Origin: Phoronis australis
Taxonomy: Eukaryota; Phoronida; Phoronidae
Assembly (NCBI GenBank): GCA_002633005.1
Contig: NMRA01000002.1
Span: 2,741,365 to 2,798,125, forward strand
Length of the DNA stretch: 56,761 nt
Direction of reading: 5' to 3'
The notes beneath the pieces are model-generated. The model saw only the letters and a program-made list of their open reading frames with translations, was not told the DNA's origin and ran no database searches. Positions 35,391-48,215 of the stretch are shown piece after piece. The stretch's first letter is position 1. Every line of letters starts with the position of its first letter. Made by a program: the position numbers and the translations under genes.

Positions 35391-35697
35391 AAAATACAAA
35401 ATAGTAAAACTATTAAAAGTAAATCGACGAGCGTCGGTACTAAAACGTATTTAAATATCCCCACGTGTCGAGCGATGCGCTCTTTGACAAAGGTATGATA
35501 CAGACTGCTGAAAACATGTAGATATATATATGTTGTTCATGCTGTCTAGTGTATACCACCGTGCGGTCTACTTCTGTTCGGCAGTCTGTATCATACCCTT
35601 TACAAAGAGCGCATCGCTCGACACGTGGGGATATTTCAATATATTTTAGTACCGACGCTCGTCGTTATATTTTTACTAGTTTTACTATTTCATATTT
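35391..35697. mobile_element. Fold-back element with about 118-bp inverted arms
   Basis: The left arm (35391-35510) and right arm (35580-35697) are near-perfect reverse complements around a 69-bp loop. Each arm contains CCCCACGTGTCGAGCGATGC and the smaller palindromes CGACGAGCGTCG and GAGCGATGCGCTC. Transcribed, it would form a long hairpin. An ORF from 35549 to 36004 starts in it but has no recognisable product. It lies inside the receptor intron. Confidence 0.82.
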
Positions 35698-38600
35698 ACA
35701 GATGGTAAAAATGCATCTCACCCTGTTGAAGTACTTAAAAACGAAAATCGGACTTGCGTCGTCTACTCTAACAAACTTAGTTTTACAATATTACATACCG
35801 TTAAATGGTTCTGCTTCTGCTGCCAAGAAAAACATGAAAACCACCAGCGACTCATGCAAACGCTTCAGAGTTTTGTTGGGTTGGCCGACCTTAAAATTGA
35901 CAATTCTAAAATGGCACATTTCGACAACAATCCAGGATCGGATAAGCGTGGTAATGTTTTCAACCCCAAAGCTCTTCGATTACGAATTCATCATTGATAC
36001 ATAGCGGCAAAATGTAGCTCTAAGTTGTTCATTATCACCTGCTGACATCACTTTAATGACTTTAAACTGAAAGAGTGCTTACATGTCAATATACCTTTAT
36101 CTAAGTTCATTGTTTAAATTAAAAAGCAAATGATATTCGTCTTCAATAATATTGGGACATAAGGTACACACTCTGTGTGCCTGATGGTCACTATCTACGT
36201 GTCTTACTTCAGAATTAACGGTTTGCCACTTGAATTGCGAAAGTGTGTCATGGACATAATCTGTGCACGGGTATATTAATTAGAATGCGGTGATTTTCCA
36301 AATTCAATTTAGTCTTAAATTGTTTATAAGAACAGTTTAGAGCTAACTACTTTGTCGCCAGCCTTGTAAATGACAATCCCGTATTTTTAACCAAACTGAA
36401 AAAACCCAAGTTCGTGAATACCTGCCAGCATATAGTTACTTCAATAGAAGATGGATTACTACATGACCACTGTTTATATTGAATATTTTATTTTTTCTTG
36501 TGTCCTCGATTGTGTGAATGCGTGAACCTGAGTGGGAGAGTTAAACAATATAAATTTTGTTGAAACGCTTTATTTCATAATACACATGGATTTTTAAATT
36601 CTCCTTCACATTTTCTAGAACGCTTGTAGGACTTAACCGACGGAATATCTGCTATCCAAGATAGTGCCATCTGTGTTGCGCCTCGTGCTACGGTTGAAGA
36701 TTCTGTAACCGTAGTACAATCACGAACATATTTGCATTTTACAGATTTCAATCTAAACAAATCAAATGTAGGCTCAAAACCACATTCCTAACTTAGGTTG
36801 CACGGAAAATCCCAGTTCATGTAAAAACATGTCCCTGTCTGAGGGACCATCGGAGTCGCTTGCTAGTTTAGACCAATAATCAACACGCAACTTTTGCGGA
36901 AGTGTCGCATCTTAGTTTGCGCGTTTGGCTATCAATTTGTGCCGCGATTGGAATGGAGTCAAGTTTGCTACATTCTTTTGATCTCCTGATTAAGAAAGTG
37001 TCTGCTCAGGTAATTTTCTTGAGCCACCAGTGGCGTGTGTACAATAGATTGAAAATTAAAGGTAACTGGAGAAAGTTGACGTTTCAGTGGTAATTTCATA
37101 TTGTTGCGTTTTATATTGATGATGTACGGTTTGAAGTTTTCATGTCATTGACGGATATGATTGCTTCCAAGGAAGCAACACTTGCGGTGAATGAACTCTA
37201 CGGTCGCTTCATTAATAGCTAGCTGTCACGCATACGCACGTTAGAATTAAGTTGGTTTGCACCAGCCAGAAACTACCGTCATACACGTTGGCACCCAACT
37301 AATTCAATGTGCTGACGATTTAAAGCGCTCCTACAATGGATCTTTGCACTTTTTGAGGTTTTAGACAGAGTGTAATAATCTTATAACATCAAATCTATTA
37401 ACTAGACAAGCAGTTGTTTTAGAAATAATTGAGGAATGATTGAACTCTAAAGAAAAATTAATGATTTTTCGGTTTCCCGCCACGTGATGTCATCAATGGA
37501 AGACCTTGATCAGTTGACTCCAGACAATATGCATTGGTGGATAGTTGTCCTTTGTAAGTTACGAAAACTTAAAGAGCGAGCTTGACCAGTATTATGAAGA
37601 CAGGTATGGAGATAGGGGTGAAGATGACACTCAGGCCATAGGTGAAACAGGTAATGATTTAGGCCTCGCCATGGACTTTGCGTGTTTGAGGCCTCGACCG
37701 GCGTCTTGTCTTCGGTGCGTGAAGCCGAGTCGGAGCTTACTCAGTGTGGAGACAGTCCTGATTTCAGAATGATAATTAAAACCATTTCACTGAATCTCCA
37801 TTTAATTTCCTGACCATGTTAGTGTCGAGTACTATCGTGTCTCGATCTGTAGATCTTACCAAGTTTTTACCTACTGTCAAAGCCCAGTCGTAAATAGCGG
37901 TCATTGATTTCATTTCTTCAAATTCCAAGTGCATTTGTTAGGAACTATTATATCTAATTATTGTGATTCTAACTGGATTTTGTTTCTGATAACTGATACT
38001 CGTTTCTGTTTTGTCTGTTTCAAAATTATGAAAGCTTTGTACCTAGTGTTGTGATTCGACGATAATTTCGGTCCAGTGGCCGACTCCAGCCTCTGTGCCG
38101 ACTGCCGTCGTGACCTCAAACTATTTGCCTGGTATGACTTACATTCTATTTTCTACAATTGGGCATTGACATATATTGTGGATAGCATGTAATCCCACAA
38201 AATCTTGAACTAACTCAGTTTTTGAGACGACTCCGGGTCGCGGCTTGTGTAGGACAACACAACGGTGGAGACCGGATTTCCAATGATGACGTCACTCATA
38301 ATTTATAATAATTTTTAATTTGATTTAATGTGCGTTTATTTCTTCATTAAAAGAACACAAATTAAACAAGAAAATACTACACATATCATATAAAAATTGT
38401 TGGTAACCGAATTCAGTCATTTATTACCATGGTGAAGGGTTTAACAAGCTGTGACTAGTCGCGAATGTATATTACCATGGCCATGAGGGGGCATGGAAAT
38501 AGACTCCGAAAAGCGCTCATATTCCTCCTCAGCAACACAAAATAGCCCTCTTGGTCCCCCTATGGATTCTCGCTTGCATGTTTCCGTGATTCAGTGTAAT

Positions 38601-41600
38601 CTGTTGTCATTCATCTGTGTAGGCCAATAGAATCCACTGTAAACTGAAGGTCTCTTACAAGATTTACTTCGTCCAGGTGATCTGAAGTGTCCAAACCAAC
38701 GGAACTGATGAGTAAATGCTCCTCTGAGAGCATAATGCACTCACATCAACACAGATGACCTGCAGTGGTCAAATCAATGAGAGACTTTATATTCATAAAG
38801 TGAAGCTAACGAATGAGGTTCTTCTGAACACCTGAATAGGTTAAGAGAAGAAAGTATGTGATAAGCATGGGGCGTCTGTGGGTCAAAGGTCCCACGTTAC
38901 TCTGGGTTGCGTTCCATAGAGCGCATAGAGCGTTCCATTGCGAGAAAAGCGACCGGAGATCATGTAAATCGTCTCGAGATATCGCGATATAGTTGAGCAC
39001 GTGATCGCTTCGCTTGTGACTTGCGTCTACTGAACGCGCCTCGGAGTGTATGCATTTTTTCAGGGGGCCGTTGCCCCTATAGCGCCACCTAAATTAAAAT
39101 CGATCTTAATAAGACCAAAGGCCTCAATGCATTTCGATGAGGAGCATTTTAACTATAGTCCCGCGTCAGCGCTAAATAGTTCATGCCAAAACTTCAATAT
39201 GGCAAATCTTTAGGTTGAAGCAATCAATGGACTCCACCTTGTATAGTCGTCTGCAAACATGAACACGTAGGCCTATAGGATAATCAAAGGCAAAGGGACC
39301 CACCCCAACACATGAACAATAACAGTGATTTTTAAAGAAGGTTTTGCATACGTCTCAGTAACTCACTGGAACTTACTCTGTCAACACAATTATCAACAAT
39401 GACAACTGTTTCGTTTCGGTTTGGATGCGCTTAGTTTGTCCACAGATTTTTTACTGCCTTTCCCAATAGTTTTACCGACAGACGTTAATCCAATGTTTCA
39501 CAGCTATGTAAATTCAATTAGCCTAATCCGATTTCAGTTAATTCCTCGGGGTGTTCCAGCTAAAGTTATGTCAGCGGCGAACGTTTAACGTTTTACTGGC
39601 CCAGCACTGGCGTAAACTTTTCAGTGAGGCCGTGTCCGTTTCATGAGAAGAGACTTGAAATCTAAATTATAAATTTCGTTTTACGCTCCTTATATCATTA
39701 TCTCGCCTCAGCAACTGTAAGTTTCTGATCTGTGACGCGCTAACAATTACTTAGGCAACTGGAAACTTTGTTCAGTAATTTGAAAGTAGGAACGCGAATC
39801 AAATTTTCAGACAGAAAAATTTATTTAAAGTCATTTCACAAAAGAAACCCTTGCAGGATCATCTTTGGAAACGGTGGCTTAGGTCATATTTTGGGGAAGA
39901 TCCATTTGTTTTAACAGGCCTTATTCGGCGTCCACTTTCATGAAAAATGCTCGTGAATGGATTTGTTTACTTTTCTGTTTGGCGTAACGAAAAGGTGCAT
40001 TCGAACACTTCGGGTCGTTAACGAACGTCTAAACAAGCGCAAAAGCTGCATTTTCAAACGAAAACGCGTTCTTGTGAACCGACGTCCCTTCGAACACCAC
40101 CAGCCCAGGTGTTCTTAATGGCTTGACTTCCAGTTCCTAAAGTGTGTACATTTTTGTCACATCCTACAATAACAATATTCGCAACACCGCATTTTTATGG
40201 TAAATAATAAAAAACTAGGAGCCAATCAAAAATGACGCACGTGTGTAGGTGCATTCCTATGTTATCCGCGTCCTGTTTTGTAAAAATTACTAGATAAGTT
40301 CCCACCATCGTACTTAAACAAGGCTTCAGAAACCCGAGAAAGTGATCATTTTGCTAAAGCGAGCACCCAGAATAAGGTTATTTTTAGACACGCGTCTAAT
40401 ATTGGTGTTGCGATAGAATGACAAAAACAATAATCTAGACCAATTTGCTTTGAAAAATTGTTTAAGCTTAAAAATCCTGCAGTATGTCAAGTAAAAAACT
40501 GGCACACGGGTTTCCCATGAGTCCCTGCCAAAAAGGCAAACACAGCATAATAGACAACAAGAGTAAGAACATTAAATATAAAACAAACGGGGATAAAAAC
40601 ACCACAGAGAGACTCTACATCCTTTGTTTAGTGCTCGTGACACCTTGTTCCAATCTTCTCTGGTCTGTTTTATCAGGTACTCATGGTCAGCTCATGGCCT
40701 CTATAGGCTGAAGATTATAACGTGCTCTTAGGAATGTCTTTGTTTGTTAACGTTCAGTGGTAGCAACACAAACGTCTGAGTTACATATCCCCTTCAATTT
40801 TCATTCCGCTGCCGGTGCTGCAGGTGGGTGTGAACCCTAATGCGACGCACTTTACGAGAGGAGAAGGTGTGAGACACGAGCACAAAGGCAGTATGCGCAT
40901 ACCTAATGTAATTAGCTTGGTAACTGAGTCAGTGTATTCTGACTGAAGCGTTATAGAACTAATTATATATCTGCCTCTTGAAGAGGCACAATTTTTTACT
41001 CTGAAATTGGGGACATTTTCGACATGTTGTTAATCCATTGCGAAAATCATGCAAACTATGCCTCACAATAGTAACGTTTTGATTTCGGACGTTTTTAGCA
41101 CGATTACATATGGATTGAGAAGTTGCGTCGCAGCGCGTACGAGCTTCATTCGTACTTTTTTATTTTTAGGTCTTCCTGTAAGTTCCACAATTTCTAGAAA
41201 GTAGTTTGAAATCAACGTTTCAAAAAGTACTGCTCTTTCTAGCTCAGGTGGATTTCAAGCAGTAGTGAGAGATGCGGCTAACAGATGTCAGTCATTTTAA
41301 TACATTCAGCTCAACAGAACCAATTACCCTTTCCAGAAAAGCTGAGCAATATTTAACAATAGTTTACGTCTTTCTGAAAGAAAAATGTAACGTACCATGG
41401 ATAATAAGGTGCGCGTATCTTGCTCTGTAAATTACCAGCACCGTGCGCGGCATGCCCACCCACTACCTTCCTACACTATACATGTATGTAGTTTTTCGTC
41501 CCGCTGTTGATTTTTATTACCCAACTTTCCAGAGATTATCGCTTTATCTATTTTGATTTATGTTTCATTATTAGTGTATTTTACACCACTATTTTATCAT

Positions 41601-43589
41601 AATAAATGACATTCACTTCACCAACCCACGGTCTCCTTTTCATCTCTGGTTACATGTCGAACATAAACTCATCTCAGTATATGTTGAATGCGCACGTCGT
41701 TCCCTTTTGCATCAACGAATGGACAACACCGGCTTGCTTGGTAGACGCTAAAGGGTGAACCAACATACCGCGTAGTCGAAAAGATTCCAACAGCTGTTCA
41801 ATCTCCAAGCGGTTAGCCTATGACAAAATCGAGAATAGCATTTTTAGCAGACCCGCTGTCGTCTCTGGACTTCGATCTACGGAGTTACATGTTAGGTAAA
41901 GTGTTCCAGACACCTTCAGGACACACAAGAAGGAGTTTGCCCGAAGAATTTACGGGCAGGACTTTAATGTTGTAAAAAGAACTCGACACGGGATGAACAC
42001 GATGATTCAAATACGGCGCCTAGCGATGTAGTGACGTTAAAATGCAAAACCGAAAATATTTTTACCTGATTTGAAGCAGTTATAATAAAAGTGATGCTTG
42101 TCTTTACTCATAACATTGTTCATTCATTTCATGTATTCAGTGAGGGGAAATGGGTAAAACCGCATATGGATGAGACCATTTTCTAGAATTTATCAATGCT
42201 GTCTTTTTCAAAACAGACTTTTCCAATGCTCAGAAATGACAAAAGGTCACACCATTATATTGTTTTTAAGCCATTTTTATGAATATTCCTGTGTTCAATT
42301 ACAGCGCATGCGCATTCAAACTAGAGTGCCATTACTTTTGGATCCCTCGTAGAAACAGTTACCTTGCCTTGAAAAATACATGTGTAATTTTATTTTTTCA
42401 AAAAATTCAAGCGAATGCATTAAGCTGTTTTGTAAGTAGCTTGACCACGTGACACTTCATGTACATGTACTTACGGTAATATCATTTCTGATGAAGCACA
42501 TAATTGTGCAATAAAACGCCCGAAAATGATTTCGAGTTTTTTAATAAAAAACAATGCCAATATCATTGAATGCTTAAAATGCCAGTCTATCACTTGCCCT
42601 TTGAATTATTCCGAGACATGCTATCCTTGGGGGTGTATTGCGTCAACGCCTATATAAATGGCAGGTACAAAAATGTCAAGAGTCAAACGTCAAAGTTTTT
42701 TATAACTTCAAATGACACGTACGCAGTGATTGAATAAAGTCAGTTTCCCATTTGGGTTGACTGTTTAATGAATCAGAACGAAGTGCATGGCGTTCAATTA
42801 CAATAGTAAGAGAACGTGTTTATTCCCAGGGCAGAATTGATCGATTGGTGCGTTATTTTGTGGGACAAAGAATACACGTGTGTCTCTTAAGGAAAAATGC
42901 TGAAATACGTGTACTTATATTTTCCCAATTCTATTCGCTGTGTTATAGTTTGGAATTTCACCAAAGTGTCGTGATGCGTTCTTTCTGAATTGACCGTCCT
43001 TCTGAGTGAAATAAATACGTGCCAACAGTCAAAGCGCTCATCTATCATTCACACATGTTACTGTTTTCATTTACATACACTTTATACTATTAACCTGTGT
43101 AGATGTAATTTGATATTTATTTATCCTGCGTTATTGAAATAATCCGACCCAATAAAACACCCGGCATTTCCCATGTCTCGGTGGAAAGCGGCTTTAATGG
43201 TATTAAATAAAAACCCATTTATGACACTTTCATGTTGCTACTTATTTTTCCCTTGGTTCGACCTTGACGGAAACATCAGTTTCAACAGTACGCTGAAAGA
43301 CCAATTTTGTCTGTAGTGTAGAAGTTCACGGGTTCGAGTCTCAGTCGAGAAAGGAATCTTAATAGTGCGTCACTGACGTAATCATGTATGCGTGTAAAAG
43401 CATATATTTAACTCGTTTTGAAATAAAATTTTATCGTTTTCGCACCCGCTTCGTACTCATAAAGTGTTGGAGGATAATTCGACGTCGAGTGGATATGACG
43501 CAAGAGAAGTCTCGCGGGTGAACTGAAATGTCTTTTTTAACGTCAAAAATGTGTAGTAGCTGTAACAATACAGCACGTGTATTTTTCTG

Positions 43590-44620
43590 TAGAACAAACT
43601 CTATCGGCAGAGTTATTTTCCCTGTCGATAAACTTGATAACTCTATCGTTAGAAAAATTAACTCAATCGATATACTTACTGACTCTTTCGGCTGACTTAG
43701 TATCTCTATCCATAAATTTACTAACTCGATCAATAGATTTTCTATCTATGTAGGAAAAAGTGATAGTATCGCTATCAATTAGTCTCTCTATCGATAGGCA
43801 AGTGACTTAGCTTCGATCTCTATCGATAAACTAAATTTCTATCTACAAACTAGGCTAATTCGATAGATTTAATGTGTCTCAATAGCTATATATATATCTA
43901 TCGGTGTAGTTATTATGATTATTGATAGAGAAAGTTAATCTATCAATGTAAATCTATAGAGTTACAAACTCGATCGACACAGTTAATCAACAGAGTTAGT
44001 ATGAAATTTATCGACAGAAGTAGTAACTCTGTCGATCGATAACATTAATAAATCTATCGATAAAGAGAAGTGGCAGATTGCATGAAAGAGTCCCAAATAG
44101 GGACTTAACTATGTTCTCTAAATCTTACCTGCATTTTTGTGGCCCTGTGAAAACACTGATCGCCCTTGCTTATGATGTTTGAATATCATTACTAAGTCCA
44201 TTTTTGGATTTGATACAAATCGAGAGTTAACTCTACATTGAAGTCCCAATATTATTGAAAATAAATAGGGATCTTTTCATGCAACGCCCCCCAATTTAAG
44301 GACTCGGTCCCTAATTGTTTTCACTAATTTAAGGGCACAGTCTTTAGTTATATTATCAGAAAATGCCATTAGTCAAAGAGGAGTTTATAACAAAGATAAA
44401 AGAATAGGAAAATATTATCAGTGAATAAAGAACGAAAGAAATACGAAAAAGACTTGGGTAACTTAGTTGAGTCCCTATTTGGGACTGTTTCATGCAACCG
44501 GGTAAAGTACTCTATGAATACAGTTGAAAACTGTATCGAAAGAGGTAGCATTTCCATCGATGGATACAATAGATAGCAACTCTGTGGATAGAGACAATAA
44601 ATCCATCGGTAGAGTTAGAA
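43590..44620. repeat. Second inverted TATCGATA array, interrupted by a MITE
   Basis: Degenerate CTATCGATA units spaced about 21 bp run in one orientation from 43590 to about 43790 and in the other from about 43870 to 44070. The pattern resumes in the second orientation at 44510-44620, ending GTAGAGTTAGAAC. The missing piece between is the separate element at 44076-44500. The array is older and more degraded than the one at 14351. It lies within the receptor intron. Confidence 0.75.
44076..44500 (+). mobile_element. MITE-like element with CCGGTT ends, copy 2 (nested)
   Basis: This is the same family as 10505-10905. The terminal inverted repeats are about 36 bp: TTGCATGAAAGAGTCCCAAA on the left, and its complement ending TTTCATGCAACCGG on the right. 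It sits inside the right arm of the TATCGATA array, so it inserted after the array formed. The left end has lost the CCGGTT hexamer. Confidence 0.7.
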
Positions 44621-45703
44621 CCAGAGAAGAAAATCCCTTTTTGACGTACGAAAGAAACAGGCTCATTGGAAATCAAAAAATAAACCATGTTCAGAGAATG
44701 TAAGCAAAACAACTAGGATAACCTTCGTCCTCAACTGAGTTTTTGTAACATTTCTATAAAACAATGGAAGTATGTCATGGGTGCAAATTCAAATAAAAGC
44801 CGCGTTCTACTTTTGCGATTGAGGCAAACGAGAACGTAATGTCAATGTTATTTTTACAATTAATTATTTCAAAAAGGTTGGTTAGAAAATCTTAGAACTT
44901 TCCAAACCCCGTGAATGTTTGTGTGAAGCGATAAGGAAAATTACGAAACGTTGACATCTTTGGCTTAGCTGATGCGGCAAGGATAAGTTATCTTTAGAAC
45001 TCATTTTCAAAGGTAAATCTACTATCATTGCTCCACGATGAACGTGCACGTTGTAGTTCGCCATTCTTTGTTTATTTCCCATTGCGAGACAGAACCAGTG
45101 TGATTTTCTTCGATAGAACGCTGATAGGGTGCTGGTTTCGATCATTAACTAAAGCCCTTCACTGTTTGTGCTGACCATCACCACTGACCAGTGATGGTTT
45201 TACTACGCTTTAGGAAGTGACTGACTGTTATTGCGCAAAATAGAATTGAGCGTCATATTACAAGATATCTCCCATTCACATCTTTAACGGCTATGACTTT
45301 GTGTAATTTGAGAGAGTTGTTTTTTCCATCTTCAATCAAGTAGATGGCTTAAATAACAACATTTAATCGATTGACTATATAGGTGTTCTAATCAAAGATG
45401 GATAGGTGTAAAAGAAAATAGTAGTTTGTTCGCAGAAAATTGATCTTGATTCAAAACTGATGTAAATCTACTGTTCTGTCAATGCATTAGAAGACTAGAT
45501 AAACAAATAAAACATATAGTGACATTTAGTTAGCGATTGGTCAAGAACAAGCTAACACTGTTTTGGGAACCACGTCACGTATCGGTTGTCATAATACTAT
45601 CGTGGGCCGTAGGAGGAAATGTGTCGTTAATCTTCCTTGATAGTGATCAGAAACATTAAAGGTTTCCAACTTGAACGCAACCTCAATGCAAATTAAAAAC
45701 ATC

Positions 45704-45960
45704 CCTCTCTCTCTCTCTCTCTCTNNNNNNNNNNNNNNNNNNNNNNNNNNNNNNNNNNNNNNNNNNNNNNNNNNNNNNNNNNNNNNNNNNNNNNNNNNNN
45801 NNNNNNNNNNNNNNNNNNNNNNNNNNNNNNNNNNNNNNNNNNNNNNNNNNNNNNNNNNNNNNNNNNNNNNNNNNNNNNNNNNNNNNNNNNNTCTCTCTCC
45901 CTCTCTTTCTCTCTCCCTCTCCCTCTCCCTCCCTCTTCCACTCCCTCCCACTTCCCCTCC
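45704..45960. repeat. CT microsatellite spanning a 167-N gap
   Basis: A CT run (45704-45724) enters the gap 45725-45891 and continues as degenerate CT/CCCTCT sequence to about 45960. The gap is almost certainly unresolved microsatellite. Open frames across it are low-complexity artefacts. Confidence 0.95.
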
Positions 45961-46927
45961 CCTCTACCCGCTCCCCCACATTTCCGTTTAAAAGTTCATG
46001 CAGCTCCATTTCGGAGACCTTCCTACTGATATGAAACTTCTTTGCATTGGACTGTAAGACTGCAAAAAAGTACATCTTCATTTGGTACTTGAAGGAAAAA
46101 GTCTCCCCCAAATACAAACTGACGTCACCTTACGAAATTGCGGAAAGCTGTCAAACTTTTACTGTATTCCTCTAACGCACATCGCTCACAGACAGAAAAA
46201 AGCAGTCTAACAAACAGCCTTGGCAACAAAATCAAAAGAAAAACGTAACAACAAAAGAAAACCAAGCAGCGACGGCGGATAGGTCCGTCCTGAAGTAGCA
46301 AAGCAAAATTCATTCCAATGTATTTACCCACAATACAACGCGTGTTTCAAGCATGTGTCACGTTTTTTCACTTACAAATAAACAAATATATAATTCATCG
46401 TTGTAATGTAGGCAAACTTGTATTCTTGAATTTTGAGCTCTAGTGCTGTCACCCAGGACTTGGAAGAAAGTTCAAGTAACATTGCTGGGTGCACAATGTA
46501 TTGTTATTCCCTTTCTAATCAAGTCTGGAGTGTCCGGCATTTTGAATAGTATTTTTCAGTCTGCCTCCGAAAGAGAAGAGTTCAATTCACTGCGCTTCTA
46601 TTGAGTGGTCATTTTGAAGAAGAGTATTTAAAATCCCTTTCTCACTGAGCATCACGTTGTGCACTCTTCTAATCAGTTAAACGCACTTCCAGATTTCGGT
46701 GACCATTCGTTCTTTAGCGTCAATACGACAATTACAGGGAAACTTAAAATGAACCCTACAAATGGAGTGACTCCGAAGCATTTTTAAATGTAGTGCACTG
46801 CTCCGTGAAGTATAGCGTCCACAACGTTAAGTGAGACTATGCATGAGGCAATGCAACGTGATTAATTGGATAATTGAACGGAAATCTTAACTAAGCAATG
46901 TTAACATGCAATTTTGATTTATTGTAG

Positions 46928-47666
46928 GTACTTCTGTGTATGTCAACCTCTGATGACGAGATATGTCAATTCGCCCTCGCAGTCTGTGGTTGCTGTCACG
47001 ATCTTTTGGCTATCAACATTTGCTTTGATGAGTCCACTGTTTCTTATCAACAGAGTCGAACCCAAGGCCATTATTACAGGTGACGAATATAACGCCGATT
47101 TTCGCGTTGTCAACATGTGCGTCGAATTCCTGAATTCAACCCATTACTCGTGGGCACCTTACACTTACTCGTTTGGGGTTTACGCGATCTTGTACTGGAC
47201 ACCGCTAATTATCATGAGTGTCACCTACGGAAAAGTGGCGCACCGTCTGTGGGTACGTCAACCTGTTGGGCACCTTGACGAGAAATCAGCAAGATACGAG
47301 GCGCACATGAGACAAAAGAAAAAGGTGATGTTAACTCTCGTCCTTATAGTGGTATGTTTTGCCATCTGCTGGCTACCATTTTTTACCGTGCACGTGATAA
47401 CATTGTTTACGGACGCGATTGGACGAGACACAACAGTGTTCTTGCAGACACTGGGTTATACGAACTGTGCGCTAAATCCTCTTCTCTACATGTTGTTGAA
47501 TGATACTTTTAAGTCGCATATGAAAGAAATGCATAAGAACTGTTCATGTGTACGGAAAAGCTTCCGGAAGACTTCGACTGCTGTGGAGATGGGACTGATG
47601 AGTTGTAACTACAACAACAATGGCTCGATGGTTACGAATGCCACCGTTAGGGGTGACTCGGGCTAA
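46928..47666 (+). CDS. Neuropeptide GPCR, coding exon 2 (TM4 to C-terminus)
   Basis: The second exon encodes the last base of Arg145 through residue 390 and the stop TAA at 47664-47666. It starts with the Tyr of DRY and intracellular loop 2 (YFCVCQPL). TM4 carries Trp172 and Pro181. Extracellular loop 2 has Cys209, the partner of Cys120, and a sequon at Asn214 (NST). TM5 has Pro237 and Tyr245. Intracellular loop 3 begins RLWVRQPVG, like QRFP/orexin-type receptors. TM6 has CWLP at 292-295, and TM7 has NPLLY at 328-332. Helix 8 follows (NDTFKSHM), then cysteines 350 and 352 as likely palmitoylation sites. The total of 390 residues is normal for the family. No frameshift or missing key residue is seen, so the gene looks functional. 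The open frame runs back to 46914 inside the intron, but that ATG is not a credible start. Confidence 0.94.
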
Positions 47667-48143
47667 CCTTCAGTGTAACCCAGTGATTTAACAACTAGAA
47701 ATAGTAAGTGCAAGACCATGAACCTTTTTGCTGTTGAGAATTGTAAGATTCACATGTTCCTCGCCACCTGTTGGCTGCAAATGTAGGCATACGCTGTGTG
47801 GTTTCATTGGTTAGTTTCAATCTGCTTGTCTGACTGCGGTGTCCCATATGCATTGCAGAAATCATTCAAATCTCCATGAAAACAGGTCAATCTCTTTTTC
47901 ACTACCAGTTGCCAGGAAATTGAGAATTATGTCATACCTAAATGTATTCACTCGTAGGAAATTTCTAGCAATTTAATGTAGGTCTTAGGAATTAGTGTCG
48001 TAATGTGAGAGACTAGAACAGCCAAGGCCTTATGATAAATGCTTGTAGTCAGAAAGCGAAAGTCATAAAAATGTGGCAGGTTCATGGATTTACAACAAAA
48101 CTTTTAAGATTAAGTTGAGAAGACTGTTACTGAAACCACTTTA

Positions 48144-48149
48144 AATAAA
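48144..48149 (+). terminator. Poly(A) signal of the receptor gene
   Basis: AATAAA lies about 480 nt after the receptor stop codon, and it is the first canonical hexamer I found there. It would give a 3' untranslated region of about 0.5 kb. A repeat end begins at 48161 just past it. Other, more distal signals cannot be excluded. Confidence 0.5.
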
Positions 48150-48160
48150 AAACAGGCATC

Positions 48161-48215
48161 TTAAAGAGACATGGAACGCGAATCTCGTCAAAAATATTTT
48201 TTAAAAATTCCAGAC
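48161..48215 (+). repeat. End fragment of a TTAAAGAGRCATGGAACGC repeat
   Basis: This is the second copy, lying 12 bp after the receptor poly(A) signal. No opposite end is recognisable in the following sequence. Confidence 0.45.

Larger units (their letters stand above)
29495..46927 (+). other. Intron 1 of the receptor gene (17.4 kb, phase 2)
   Basis: The donor GTGAGT at 29495 and the acceptor TTTATTGTAG ending at 46927 join exons that reconstitute the DRY arginine codon (AG|G). An intron at this exact place is a recognised ancestral position in many peptide GPCR genes. The intron contains a CTAGACTAG minisatellite, several MITEs, a fold-back element, a TATCGATA array and two N gaps. I found no other convincing coding exon in it on either strand, so the splice is most likely direct. 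Non-repeat parts (29880-31170, 31490-33090, 34018-35390, 35700-43589, 44621-45700, 45961-46920) show no gene I recognise. Confidence 0.88.

Noticed and set aside
35549-36004. 151-codon + strand ORF
   Set aside because: Its first third is the right arm of the fold-back element and the rest has no family features.
37545-37772. Acidic 75-codon ORF (SYENLKSELDQYYEDRYGDRG)
   Set aside because: Looks protein-like at its start and has donor-like GTA sites, but no family or acceptor supports an exon.
43328-43352. GGGTTCGAGTCTC resembling a tRNA T-arm
   Set aside because: No D-arm, anticodon arm or acceptor pairing could be found upstream.
45589-46117. Arg/Glu- and Ser/Leu-rich open frames across the N gap
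   Set aside because: Translation of CT/GA microsatellite and N bases.
46914-46928. In-frame ATG just upstream of exon 2
   Set aside because: It lies within the splice acceptor region; the exon joins to exon 1 through AG|G.
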